In this document: piece after piece, positions 38,701 through 51,500 of the stretch
How positions within the stretch are numbered: position 1 is the first letter of the stretch
Layout: the number at the start of each line of letters is the position of its first letter
Origin: Aspidapion aeneum
Lineage: Eukaryota > Arthropoda > Insecta > Coleoptera > Brentidae
NCBI GenBank assembly: GCA_963576565.1
Contig: OY755046.1
Span: 69,841,719-69,905,718, forward strand
Length of the DNA stretch: 64,000 nucleotides
Direction of reading: 5' to 3'
Notes under the pieces: generated by a model
Databases searched by the model: none
Seen by the model: only the letters and a program-made list of their open reading frames with translations
What the model was told of the DNA's origin: nothing
Position numbers and translations under genes: made by a program

Positions 38701-41700
38701 AGTAATACAACTCCCACCGTGTAAGTGTCTGGTCTATCTCTGTCATTCGTCTATGGAGTACACTTCACTTGGTATTACCCTATATCTCAAAAGGTAAGAC
38801 GCTTAGGAAAATATGTTCATATGAAGTTTTTTTCTTAAAATGAGCCCAAAAATCACCCCCATAAATATTGACATTCAATTAGGAAACACCCTGTATAGTT
38901 ATTATTAAGGTATAAAAGCAAGCAAACTTAAATATCTGCAATAATAATAATAAACTGCAACTGCATTGCATAGTCTGCTGTGCAAAGCAAAAACGTAGTA
39001 ACTCAACTTACTCGAAAATGAGATTTTTATACCATTGAAATCGCCGTAAAAAACGGCGCCAGCCAGTTTTTCTAGAATGTGGCTAGCTTGAAAATCAAGG
39101 AAGTTATGTAGTTAGAATGTAGTTAAGTAAACTATATTTATTATGTAGTTAAATAAACTTCAAACTCTATTTGCCAAAACACTAGTTTTTGACTTACTAG
39201 GTTTCTGCTTTGCACGGCAGTAGTCTATAAATTACAGTAGCTATAATAGCAATATTTTCCCTGCACAAGATTTAAACCTACTCAAATTAGTGTTAAAAAA
39301 ATCTAAATCTATGTTTGGTTTATTGAGTTGGAGTGTTTTGGCAATAGTTGGTTCTGTGAAACTCAATGTGAAATAATTGGTGGTGTCTTAGATTTTGTTG
39401 TGGTATGGAAAGAGCAAACCTTTGTAACAACTCTGGAGAATCAATAATACCATTTAAAAACTTAAATAAAAATAAAAGGTCTAAGTAGTTTCTTCTATTA
39501 CATTTCATGTAAAAAAAAGCCAAGTACATGATTAATATTTCCTATCAGTCTGCCAAAACTCAGCTCTCTAGAGCTTCTGGAAGTGGGAAATATTATTTTT
39601 ACATAACTTTAAATCTACAGGGCAGGGGAGTAAATTAGAATTTTGGAGTTTTTTGATTTTTTCTAAGGGTTTGGTCATAATTTGTATCAGTCTGCCAAAT
39701 TTCAGCTTTGTAGTATGTCTGTTTGATGATCTATATGTATACATGAATGACTGGCAATTTGGACGTTTTTTGAAATTTCGTAACTACTTTATTACTTTAT
39801 GGAAGTCCATGAAATTTAGAGGGGTTGTTAACTTTATGAAGATCTACGACTGTGCAAAGTTTGAGTTTTGTGGCTCATTCTGAAGTTGAGTTTTAGATAG
39901 GTCAAATATGGGCTGAAAGATTTCAAGAAAAGATGGTACAGCAGTTTACGCCGCGAATTTGACCGGGCACTCAGATAAAAGACACATTCAGAAGTATTTT
40001 CTAGTGACAAATTTGGTTCAATTATAATAATTTGTTATAATTTAATGTCAATAAACATATTATTCTTTTTTTGAATTTTGTTACAATGGTTTTAAAAAAA
40101 GTATAAATAAATACCTGACAGTCTAACCTTTTCTGACAGATGCTGTACCCAATTCTGTACATTGAATTGCATGAAAAATATTGGTTTCTTAAGGCCGCTT
40201 GACATGGCGCATGACAATAAAATTTGCAGGCAAATGTATGAAATTTTGCCCAGGTGCATGCGCAGTACAAATCCAGCTGATTGTTGCAGGCAATCCATTT
40301 TTATCGGTCCGGTGCCATTTTTTTGCATGCAAACTGTACTTGCATGCAAACTGGGGAATTTTTACCTAGATTCTGGGGAATCTATGCATGGCCATGCACA
40401 ATGTCAAACGAAAAGAAGATTTTTTGCAGGCAACAATTTGACCGAAATTTTTTGCTTGCAAATATTTGCAGCGCGTCATGCACCATGTCAAGCGGCCTTA
40501 AGTATGACATACCATGCTCCTTGTCCTGACATCCCTGTCAAAATGGTTTCTAAATCTGACATACCATGCTCCTGGTTCTGACACCCCTGTCAGAATTAGG
40601 TATTTAAAAAACTTGTTCTTATATGCTTTTAGGAGAAAGAGAAGGGAGATGTTCATGTTCATTCAAAATACAAATATTAGTAAAAAATAACATAATCTGA
40701 AGTTTTAATTTAAATGGATGTATAGTTTTTGCAAAGTCACCTGAAATGCTCCTAATACGGGGTTCTATCGATTTCATGAAATTTTGCTTCAATCTGCCCT
40801 TCAAAAGTTATTCAAATTCATGTAAAATCTTCCTGGTATAATTTCAACGCTACAGACAGAGAAAAGGCGCGCTCTTTGCAGGCCGAGCACAACGTATTTG
40901 TTATCTGACCGACCCAGCACAGGTGGGTAGACGGCACCTGATTGGCAGATTTTTTTGAGATGCGCTTTTAATTGCTTTCAGGTGTTCTTTGCGGGACCCC
41001 TTTAGTCGGCAGTATGCAGAGTTAGAAAATAAATTAGTGTCGTTTCTGTAGGTATAGGAATAGAAAGTTTTATTATCTTTTTTTATTTCTTTAGTTTACG
41101 CCATAATTAAATGAAATAATTTTCATGAATATATCTACCGCCGCCCATGTCACTTTCTTTAAAGGATATGCCGATGGTCGGCTTTAACCTTTGTGCAACT
41201 GACTTTGCAAAAACTATACTTGCATATTTAAACGTAATTTTTAATTCTGATCAACTTTTTTAGTAACATTTTTCGATATTGTCAAATTTAAAGGTACTTT
41301 ACTCTTGAGCAAAACTCATATTTTTTGACAAACCTCGTATACCACTAATAAAATTTGATATTTGATGACTGTATTCTAGGTTTTAGATAATGCAGAACTT
41401 TTTATGAAGAATAACTTTTTTTCCTAAAATTAATAATAAAAAAGTTTTCCATATAATTCCAACTTAGGGGGACATAGGTTATTAGACTGAAGATTAGAAT
41501 GTACCATAAATTATCAAAATCGGTGAGATGGTGTGCTAAACCTTTTTTGAAAGTTTGACACAACAAAAAAAAAGCGATATTTTTTTTAGCAACCTTTTTT
41601 TTTTGTTATTTTTTTTAACCTTGTTTATTTGATTTTTAAAACATTTTTTATAATTTCAGGAGTTATTTTACAATTTAGACAGATTCAACAAAATTGGCTA

Positions 41701-44700
41701 CATAGTAGTTGATGAGGCCCACTGTGTGAGTGAGTGGGGTCATGATTTTCGGCCAGACTATCTAAAACTGGGTGACCTCAGAGAAAATTGTAAGGTGCCC
41801 TGTATAGCTTTGACTGCTACTGCAGGAAATCAGGTCAGTTTACGTTTATACATTGTGGGCCAAACTAGATGTTTTTTGGGGGTTTTAGGCTAATTCCACT
41901 ACTACTATGTCGGTTTAGAACGTTTTTCTACGTTGTCCAATGCCTATTCTCCACTTCCTTCGATCCTGACAATTATCTGTCAATTTTTTGCGACTTATTG
42001 ATCTTTGGATTAACTGTTGCCATTTCAGTTAAGGGCGCCCTCTTTTTCTGCGCCCTATTGGTTGCCATTCTAAGACCTTCTTTGGTAATTTTTTGTCGTT
42101 TATCCGTTGTACATGGCCGTACCATATCAGTTGTCTTTTAGTGATGTCATCCGTTATGCTTACCTCGATTCCCATTCTTTCTTGTATGATCCCATTTCTT
42201 ATGTGATCTGTTCTAGATATTCTCATTGATCTTCTTATTGCACCCATTTCGACACTTTCAATTTTTGTTTTGTATTTTTCTGTTACGCGACAAGTCTCTA
42301 TTCCATACAACAGCGTGCTTTTTACCATTGTTTCGTATATGTTAAATTTTACATTCTTTTTTATCTCTCTGCTCCATAAAATACTGTTAAGACATCCAAT
42401 AACCTTTTTTGCTTTTACTATTCTTTTTTCCAATTCTTTACAGTCTGTTCCTGTCTTATCAAATGTGACACCCAAGTGTACAGGGTGGGCCAAATTTGAT
42501 GTTTTTTGCTGGTTTAGACATGGCTCGATTTTCGAGACGTCTTCAAATATCAAAACCGCTTCTTGATAAACCTCGTAGTTTTTTAGCTACGAGGGGATTT
42601 TGAAAAGTCTGCATTTATGGAGGGGGCCTATAACTTTTTTATTTATGAAAATTTCATTTTGGTGTAAGATGCTTTTTTGCAGGTTTTTTTATGGAGAACC
42701 CAACTGTCAAACTAAATTTTATACGTCACTGTTAGTTTTTGAGATATTACAAAAAGTTTAAATTTTCTTACGGAATGACTCATTTTTTGTTTCTGTTTCG
42801 AAATCTACGTCAAATTTTCTGTTTAACGATATGTCAGAAATATCTTGAAAACTGCGTAATGAACTATCATTTATGACGGCTCTGGAACGAAATAGCGATG
42901 TACAAAATAGCGACTATTAAAATAGCGGTATCGAAATAGCGACAATCAAAATAGCGATGTAATGAAAAGGCGACTATCAAAATAGCGATGTAACAAAATA
43001 GCGATGTAACAAAATAGCGATTGTAACGAAATAGCGATGTAACAAAAAAGCGATGTAACAAAATAGCGATGTAACAAAATAGCGACTATCAAAATAGCGA
43101 TGTAACAAAATAGCGACTATCAAAACAGCGATGTTACAAAATAGCGACTATCAAAATAGAGATATTTCGGTTCCGTTTTGGCATATAGCTCGACTAAAGG
43201 GTTTCTTTCTAAGAAATGTTTTCAAAAAAAAAACTTTCCTGACTTCTTTCCCGGGATCCTAAAGGGTGTGAATCCGAACCGAACCGAACCGAACCAACAT
43301 ATTTTTTCAAAAAAAACACTCTCCAGACTTCTTTTCCGGAATCCTAGAGAGTATGAATCCGAACCGAACCGAATTCGGTTCAGATCGGTTCGGTTCGGAT
43401 TCACACCCTCTAGGATCCCGGAAAAGAATCAGGAAAGTTTTTTTTTTTTTAAATAAGCTGGTATAGTCAAAATAGGATATAATAGCGCATTTCGGTTTGG
43501 ATTGATTTGATTCGATTCGGTTTGGTTTCATTCGGTATTTTCATACATCGCCATTTTCATACATCGCTATTTTGATATATCGCTATTTTGATTGTCGCTA
43601 TTTTGGTTATCGCTATTTTGATATATCGCTATTATGATTGTCGCTATTTTGATACGTCGCTATTTTGATATGTCGCTGTTTTGTTACAAACGCTATTTTG
43701 ATAGTCGCTCTTTCATTACATCGCTATTTTGATAGTCGCTATTTCATTACTTTCATTGTACATCGCTGTTTCGTTCCAGAGCCATTTATGACATATCGTT
43801 AAACAGAAAATTTGACGTAGATTTTAAAACAAAAACAAAAAATTAGTCATTCCATAAGAAAATTTAACCTTTTTTTTAATGTCTCGAAAACTAAAAGTGA
43901 CAGATAAAAATTAGTTTGACAGTTGGATTCTTCATAAAAAAACAGGTGAAAAAGCATCCTACACCAAAATGAAATTTTCATAAATAAAAAAGTTATAGGC
44001 CAACTCCATAAATGCAGACTTTTCAAAACCCCCTTGTAGCTAAAAAACTACAAGGTTCATTATCAAGAAGCGGTTTTGATATTTGAAGACGTCTCGAAAA
44101 TCGAGCCCAGGACATGTCCACTCGTTTTTGTGTATCTCGGCTAGAAATACCTAAAACCAACAAAAAACATCGAATTTGGCCCACCCTGTACATACTCATT
44201 GCAGGGAGATATTGTTTGTCCATTGTCTAGTTCTAACTCACTGGATTCGTTTCCAATACATAAGTACTGTGTCTTGTCCACGTTCACTTTTAATCCCCAC
44301 TTTTGGTATTCTTCTGTTAACTTTCTCATCATATACTCCATGTGTTCTTTATCATTAGCTACAATTACTTGGTCATCAGCAAACTGTAGTGTGTCTATAG
44401 TAAATCGGTCGTTAAATTGGCTAATGCCTCCCCTTTTTAGTTTAGCAGCATCACTTATTTAAAATGTATCACAAATTCTACTTATTTTTTTAAAAATTTC
44501 GCCTGCTGTGCCATAAATCTCCATTAGATACTAAATTTCACACCTCAGATCAATGGCGGTTTCTCCATAAGTGCACATATGCACGTGCACTCCCAAATTT
44601 TACTTAAAAAAATACTAAAATTTAATTAATAATTACCCCAAACGGAATTCACTAAAGACTGGAATATTACCTACAAATCAATACCCGGTATGTATGTGTT

Positions 44701-46998
44701 TGTATTCGTGTTCAAACCACCTGCGGTGCATGCTGGCGGATGCGCTATATAGTTAGTTCGAATCAAATTATTCACTATTATTTGCTCCGTAGATGTTGTG
44801 TCGCATTCTAATTACGAAATATAGAAAGAGAGGACGACATGCAAAAACTAGCCTCGATGCCGCCCGCACCCCCGTGACGCCCCCCGCTCCCATGGTTCGC
44901 GTTGCATGTTAGAGGAGCTCAAGAGCACTTTTAATTAGTGCACTTAGACAATTTGGCATAGTGATGTGCAACGAATGCTTTTCCAAGTATTGAGTAGATA
45001 CTGATACTTAATATTCGAGTATTAGATTTTATTATTATTTATATTATATTATCGGTAAATCCAATATATAAATATCGGTCCAATTGATTACAAGTATACT
45101 CCAAACTCGTTACTCATACGGCCGATGCCGATACAATTGATACGAAAGTAACACTTCGGCTTCGGTCCCATTCGGGATTCGAGTAACGAGTAGTTGGCGT
45201 CGAAGGATATTCGATTACTTCGAATGTACCAGATATTAAAGTATCGAGTAGATAGTATTTGCCAATGAACTTGTAAAAAGCGGACAAGTCATTGGTATTT
45301 GCACACCACTAATTTGGCATTATCGGTCGGGCGCTGGCGGTTTGTTTTGATTTCAACGATTTGGTATTTACGACAATGGCGGAAGTTTCTAATTCTGATA
45401 GCATTAGCGTGCAATATTTAAAAACAATTAAATTTTCATCTTTGCCATTAGAAAAAGATGGTAATTAATATTTTTTTTAGGTGGTAAAAGATATAATAAA
45501 AAGCCTAAGATTATCAAAAGACCATAAAGTTTTTAAAACTTCATGTTTTCGAAGCAATCTATACTATGATGTGTTCTTCCCAAACATGTTGGAAAATCCC
45601 TATCAACATTTAAAGGACTTTATTTGTGATTGTCTAAATTTTGACAAAGAAGCACACTTTGAGAAAGAAGATAAATCTTGTGGTATCATCTATTGTAGAA
45701 CAAGGTGAATATTATTTTCAGTGAAACCTCTCGTTGCGGACACCTTTATTAAGCGGACACTACCTTTAGGCGGACAAATTTGTTGGAACCAAGCTTTTCC
45801 CTATTTCTTTACATGTAAAATTCACTCCTATAACCGGACACTTTAATAACCGGACGTGGACAAATTTTTTTGGTTGAAAAATTCTGAAACCTCCCTTAAC
45901 CGGACGCCAACCTCTGACAACGGGACAGAGCGCTGCACGACATGGGCATAAATATTATGTAGAATGTTGGTAACAACGCGCTCTACAGCCGGGGTAACCT
46001 CTTTCCGTTTTAATGCAGATACAACAGATTTTATTCGGTGCGACCGATGTTTTTTATTTTTATTGATCAGATGGGTATTAATAGATCTCTTTAATATGTT
46101 GTAAAATAAAGGCCTTAAACAAGGTTGCAGTATCTCGCCTACGCTCTTCAAGATATACTTGGAACAAGTCCTTAAGGTATGGAAGAGAAAATGCTAAAAC
46201 ATGGGAATTACGTTGGACGAAACCACCTTGTATACTTTATGTTTCGCCGATGATCAGATAGTAGTGGCTCAGGATTATGACGACCTCGAATATATGACAC
46301 GAAAACTAATAGAAGAGTACAATAAGTGGGAACTAGAGGTTAATCTCAATAAGACAGAGTATATGTGTATCGGTGGAATGAAACAGGATTTAATCTTAAA
46401 TATCGGGCAGCGAATTCAGTCCTGTGTACTTTGGTCTAAAAATTACAGCTGACAGAACATTAGACAAAGCTATAAAAGATCGAAACGTACAAGGAAGAAA
46501 AGCAATAACTTTATTAAATGGAATAATTTGGGACCAAAGTATATCAAAACATAACAAAAAGCTTATATATAACACCATTGTAAAAAGTATTATTACACAC
46601 GGCTCAGAAGTATGGCCACTCAAGGATAGAACAGAAAAAATGTTTTCCGCTACGGAGATGGACTATTGGAGAAGAGCAGCAGGGAAATCAAAAAGAGAAA
46701 GAATTACAAATCAAAGAATAAGAGAAATTATGACAGTGGGTGAACGTACTTTAGTGGATGATATAAGACCAAAACAACTGGTGTGGTACGGACATGTACA
46801 AAGAATGAATGATGAAAGACTACCTAAACAAATACTACAATGGAAACTAACTGGCCGAAGAAAACAAGGACGGCCAAGGAGAAGCTGGAGAGAAGGAATA
46901 GACAGTGAAATAAGAATAAGAGGCCTAGATGATAAATTATGGGCAAACAGAAACGAGTGAAGATTGGGTATCGGAAGACGTAGAACATTGTGAAACCG

Positions 46999-47056
<58 letters not shown>

Positions 47057-47068
47057 AACTAAACGGTT

Positions 47069-47124
<56 letters not shown>

Positions 47125-48498
47125 AACGGTTTATATTTATATATATATAAATATTATGAACAGTTTTAAATATATTATTTTCAAAATTGGTACACGTGGA
47201 TTTTTTGGGATGCAAAACCTGAATATGGGTTTTCGCTTAATAGAGTTGTCCGCAAGGAGAGGTTTCACTGTATTTATTTTTAATTGTAACACCCTGTATC
47301 TCAAAAACGAAGCAATTTTGGACCCTAGTTTAAATGAATTTTGGTCTCTATTTTGTGTTTTAGAGAGCAAACAGAAATTCTGGCATCAAAACTAAATCAA
47401 ATGAAGATAAAAACGTTGTGTTACCATGCAGGTCTAAAAAATCAGGAACGATTAGAGTTTCAGGAAAAATGGCAACAGGGTGATGTGCCAGTTATTTGTG
47501 CCACTATTAGTTTTGGAATGGGTGTAGACAAGTCAACAGTGAGGTTCGTATTTTTTTTGTTTTTTGGAATATATCGCACACCAGCTGAAAAAGAGTCACA
47601 ACTCAAAAATCGCCGTTATTGAGATAAACCTGCCGCCATCATCGAAATAACTTGTACTTTCTTCCATAAAAGCGTCACATTTATGTTTCGACAATTCACC
47701 GCGAAATGGCGATGTGACTCTTTTATTTTGTCCAGTTTAGCTGAGGATGCGTTCTTTTACAGTGTCACTTTTGACTTTATAACAGCGTGAACGTGGAGTT
47801 TCATCCTGAAAAGACTCACATTTGGTGTTGTGAAGGTTTTCGTGTGAACTATTGGTTAAATCTGACCCATATAACAAGTAAAATACTGTTCTTTTTTGTG
47901 TTGTGACTGTTTTTTCCCATTGTTCAGTGTACTTAGAATTAAGGAGAATAAGAAAAAATCTTTTGAATTTATTAGAGAATAATCACATTCCTAGTTGTTA
48001 TTCAGCATTTTATAACTCGTTGTAAAAATAAATACAAAGTTTCTTCTTTATTTGTTTTCTTTTTTTATATTATTTACCATCCTGCGTGACATCCTGATTT
48101 ACAACGTCATGATGCCTTGTTCTAAAAAAGTGTCACAATATCGGGTTTTTGTCTTTTTTTTTAAACTAAAAACGACAAAAATCATTTTTTCTGAGAAACG
48201 TACTGCACTAATTACATTGAGTTAATAGGTTCCTGTTGATATAAAATAACATGTTAACTCGTAATTTGTCATGTAAGTGAAAAATGAATCTCTCTAATGA
48301 ACTAAATTCTTTAACAGCGATTTTCTCAAAACAATGTTTTTAGCTCACACATATAGTATACTATAGTAGTGTGAGCTATGGTGATCCTAATTTTTTCGAG
48401 AAAAAAAAAGTTGCTCCGATTTCAAAAAATTTTATATATCTTTGCGTTTCAGATGATTTTGAAACTTTTTTGTTGCGCCGTCTGTCTGTCTGTCTGTA

Positions 48499-48589
<91 letters not shown>

Positions 48590-51500
48590 ATGTCTGTCTG
48601 TAACGACCAACGCGCATAACTCAAAAACCGCTTGGCCGATTTCAATGAAATTTGGTGCCTAGGCTGGGCCTGGGGTCGAGATGGTCCCATTTAATGAACA
48701 AAATTCACCAAACACAAACCAAATAAAAGGGTGTGGATAGATTTCAAAAATTAGAGTTTATGTGAAAATATGGCGTGTGTGATATCAAACGAAAGGTAAT
48801 TGAGTCTGGAGTTAAACAAAATACATTTTAATTTATTTTAAAAAAAGGGTGGGGGTATATTTCAAAAATTAGAGTTTAAGTGAAAATATGGCGTGTGTGA
48901 TATCAAACGAAAGGTAATTGAGTCCGGAGTTTAACAAAATACATTTTAGTTTTTGTTTTTTTTAAGGGTGGGGGTGGATTTCAAAAATTTTGAGTTTAAG
49001 CTATTGTGTGGTATCAAACAAAAGGTAATTTAGTGTGGAGTTAAATAAAATATATTTCAGTTTTTAATTATATTAGCTCACACGTACACTATAACTATGG
49101 TACCTAGTGTGAGCTTAGGGGCCCATATATTGGCAGAGTATTTGAGTTGTGACTATTTTTTAGCGGGGGTGCGATATTATTTAATACAGCATTTTTCACT
49201 TTTGCACTTTTTTTTTGATTTTTAGGGTTTTCAAAATTTTTTCCCCGATCTGTCTTTTTTATCTGTGATTCACTTTTTATCCCTGAACCATCACTATTTG
49301 ACTCATCTAAAAAGTGACACTTTTATCTCTAAATTATAAAATATAGGCATTCTTCTGATTTGTTTTTTTGTTTTTTTAGATTTGTTGTCCATTGGGGTGT
49401 CCCAAAGGACCCTGCGTCTTTCTACCAAGAATCGGGACGTGCAGGAAGGGATGGAAAGCAATCTTGGTAACAATTTTTTTTTATATTTTTTTTTTGAGGT
49501 ATCAAATTAAAGTTATTTTTGTCTTGATAAAAAAAACCGTGTTACTTATTTTAGGTGTAGAGTTTACTATAACAGATCAGACGCTAAAGCGATAGAATTC
49601 CATTTAAGTCAAGACTTGGGCAAAGCTAGTGGTAAAGAAGCAAAAAAGTTGAATGTGGAAAACGCTATCAGAGGCTTTAAACAGATCGTCGAATTTTGCG
49701 AAAATCCCTCGTAAGTATATTCTTCTTCTGTAGCACCCTAATAGTTATTTACCTAACTAGTGCGGAAAGTGATACTTTTACGCACGCGACGGCAGTTGAC
49801 CGAACGACGCTTTGCGGAGTTCGGGCACGCCGTCAAGGGCGGAAAAGGCACTTTTCGCAAGATAGGTACAAAATTTTTCCTAGTTGCATAAAAAGCTTGG
49901 TTTTACATTTTAATATATTTGGTATGTTTTACATTAAAACAGCAAAAAACAAAATCTGTTTTCATTTTTAATTTAATCGAGTTTATAAACGGGTCAATAA
50001 GTCTAATTAGGCCTAAAACTCATTTGAAATTTAGCGTGCGTAAAAGTATTTTTTCTATAAGCGTGCGGAAAAGTCCACTTTTCCGCACGCATTTTAGTGT
50101 GGAAAGTGCCACTTTTCCGCACTAGTGCGGAAAAATATTTTTTTTGCACTAGTGCGGAAAAGTAAATTTGTTACGATTTTCAGGTGTTCTATAACATTTA
50201 GACCGTTCAAAATACATTTGTATCTTTCCTAGCACACGAAATATCCTAAAAATATTCAAATTGACTAAAATTCTGCTATATTTTCAATATTTTCGATAAA
50301 ATAAAGTTTTCAGTAAAATAGGTTCAAATTATAAGTTTTAAACCTCCCCGGTATAAATATCGTCATTGTCAATGTCAAACAACAATGAACACTAGTGGTT
50401 TTAGATTTGGCATCTTAAATCACCATAGCAACAAAGTACAAACAAACTGTCAAAACAAAGCCAATTTTGCAGATACAAGCGTCTTTTGAATTTTTCAAAC
50501 AAAAAAATCAGATTTTCAATGGATTCTTCGGACTAAGATCTACCCCAGTCAGTTCTAGAAGCCGCTAGAATGTGAATAATAATAATTGATTTGATTAAAA
50601 CGTTTTGAATATAAATAATTTTCTGATTAATTTTTAGTTTTTTCCTCACGCTTATAGAAAAAATAGTGTACCTAACTCGTGCGTAAAGTGTCTTTTCCGC
50701 ACTTGATTGCTGGCCAAACTCCGCTATCGCGTCATTTGGCCATCTCTTTTCCGCACTAGTTAGGTAAACTACTATTTCACGCACGACGTGCGTAAAAGTA
50801 ATTACTTTTACGCACGCTAATTTATATTAAAAGTTTTATATAAATTGCAGTCACTCTATATATTGCTTTATGTCACTTGATATACTAGATGACACTGACA
50901 AGTTTATTTGATATTTACTCAGGGCTATCAAAATGGACGGGCCACGATCCTCCACTTTGTTGACGTCACATCCGGGGCTGATTTTTTTTTGATGGTCACG
51001 TTACGACACAGCTGATTGTCTTTAAAATATTGAAGTTGGAATGACGGTTCATGGATATTTGATTTTTTTTTAAATAAAGCCGTTTTTGAAATTGTTTTTA
51101 CTTTATTCTGGCAGAACAATTTTTTTAAATGTATAGTAAGCCCTAATTTTTCATAGCCGCTTCATTAGCTCACACAAAAATTAAGTTTAAAGCAGAAGCA
51201 AATGTGACAATCACAGATGACAAAGTCAAATACATGTCAAATATAACAGTTGGCATGTGGTACATGGCGGGTAATTTGAATTCAAAATAAGGAATGCTAA
51301 ATCTTGAAGATTTTAACCTTTTAATCATGTTGCTTCCTTACAAACCTTTGGTGGGATATCGGGATGGTGTCTGAGAATATTTCACTGAAATTTTGCGGAA
51401 ATCTGTAGTGCCATTTTGAAAATATCATAAAAAAACGTCTGACCTCCCATAAGACCCAATGTAAAATTCAGCCCCGGGAGAACAGCTAATTTTTTCAGGG

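Larger units (their letters stand above)
45719..47270. mobile_element. Tigger-like element 2 with RTE insertion (RECQL5 intron 4)
   Basis: Termini CAGTGAAACCTCTCGTTGCG and CAAGGAGAGGTTTCACTG; TA on the right only. Carries TGTCCGCxTAAAGG-type motifs in inverse. The RTE-like copy 46104-47155 sits inside. The element starts 14 bp after the RECQL5 exon 4 boundary. Confidence 0.72.

Noticed and set aside
40855..41000. GC-richer patch as a tRNA or small RNA gene
   Set aside because: No cloverleaf, A/B box or clear hairpin could be drawn.
42880..43770. CRISPR-like regular repeats
   Set aside because: Short tandem AATAGCGATGTAAC units without unique spacers, in an animal transposon.
48371..48690. 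Open frames on both strands reading VCLS and TDRQ repeats
   Set aside because: They are translation of the TCTG microsatellite inside a repeat element; all frames stay open because of the tetranucleotide.
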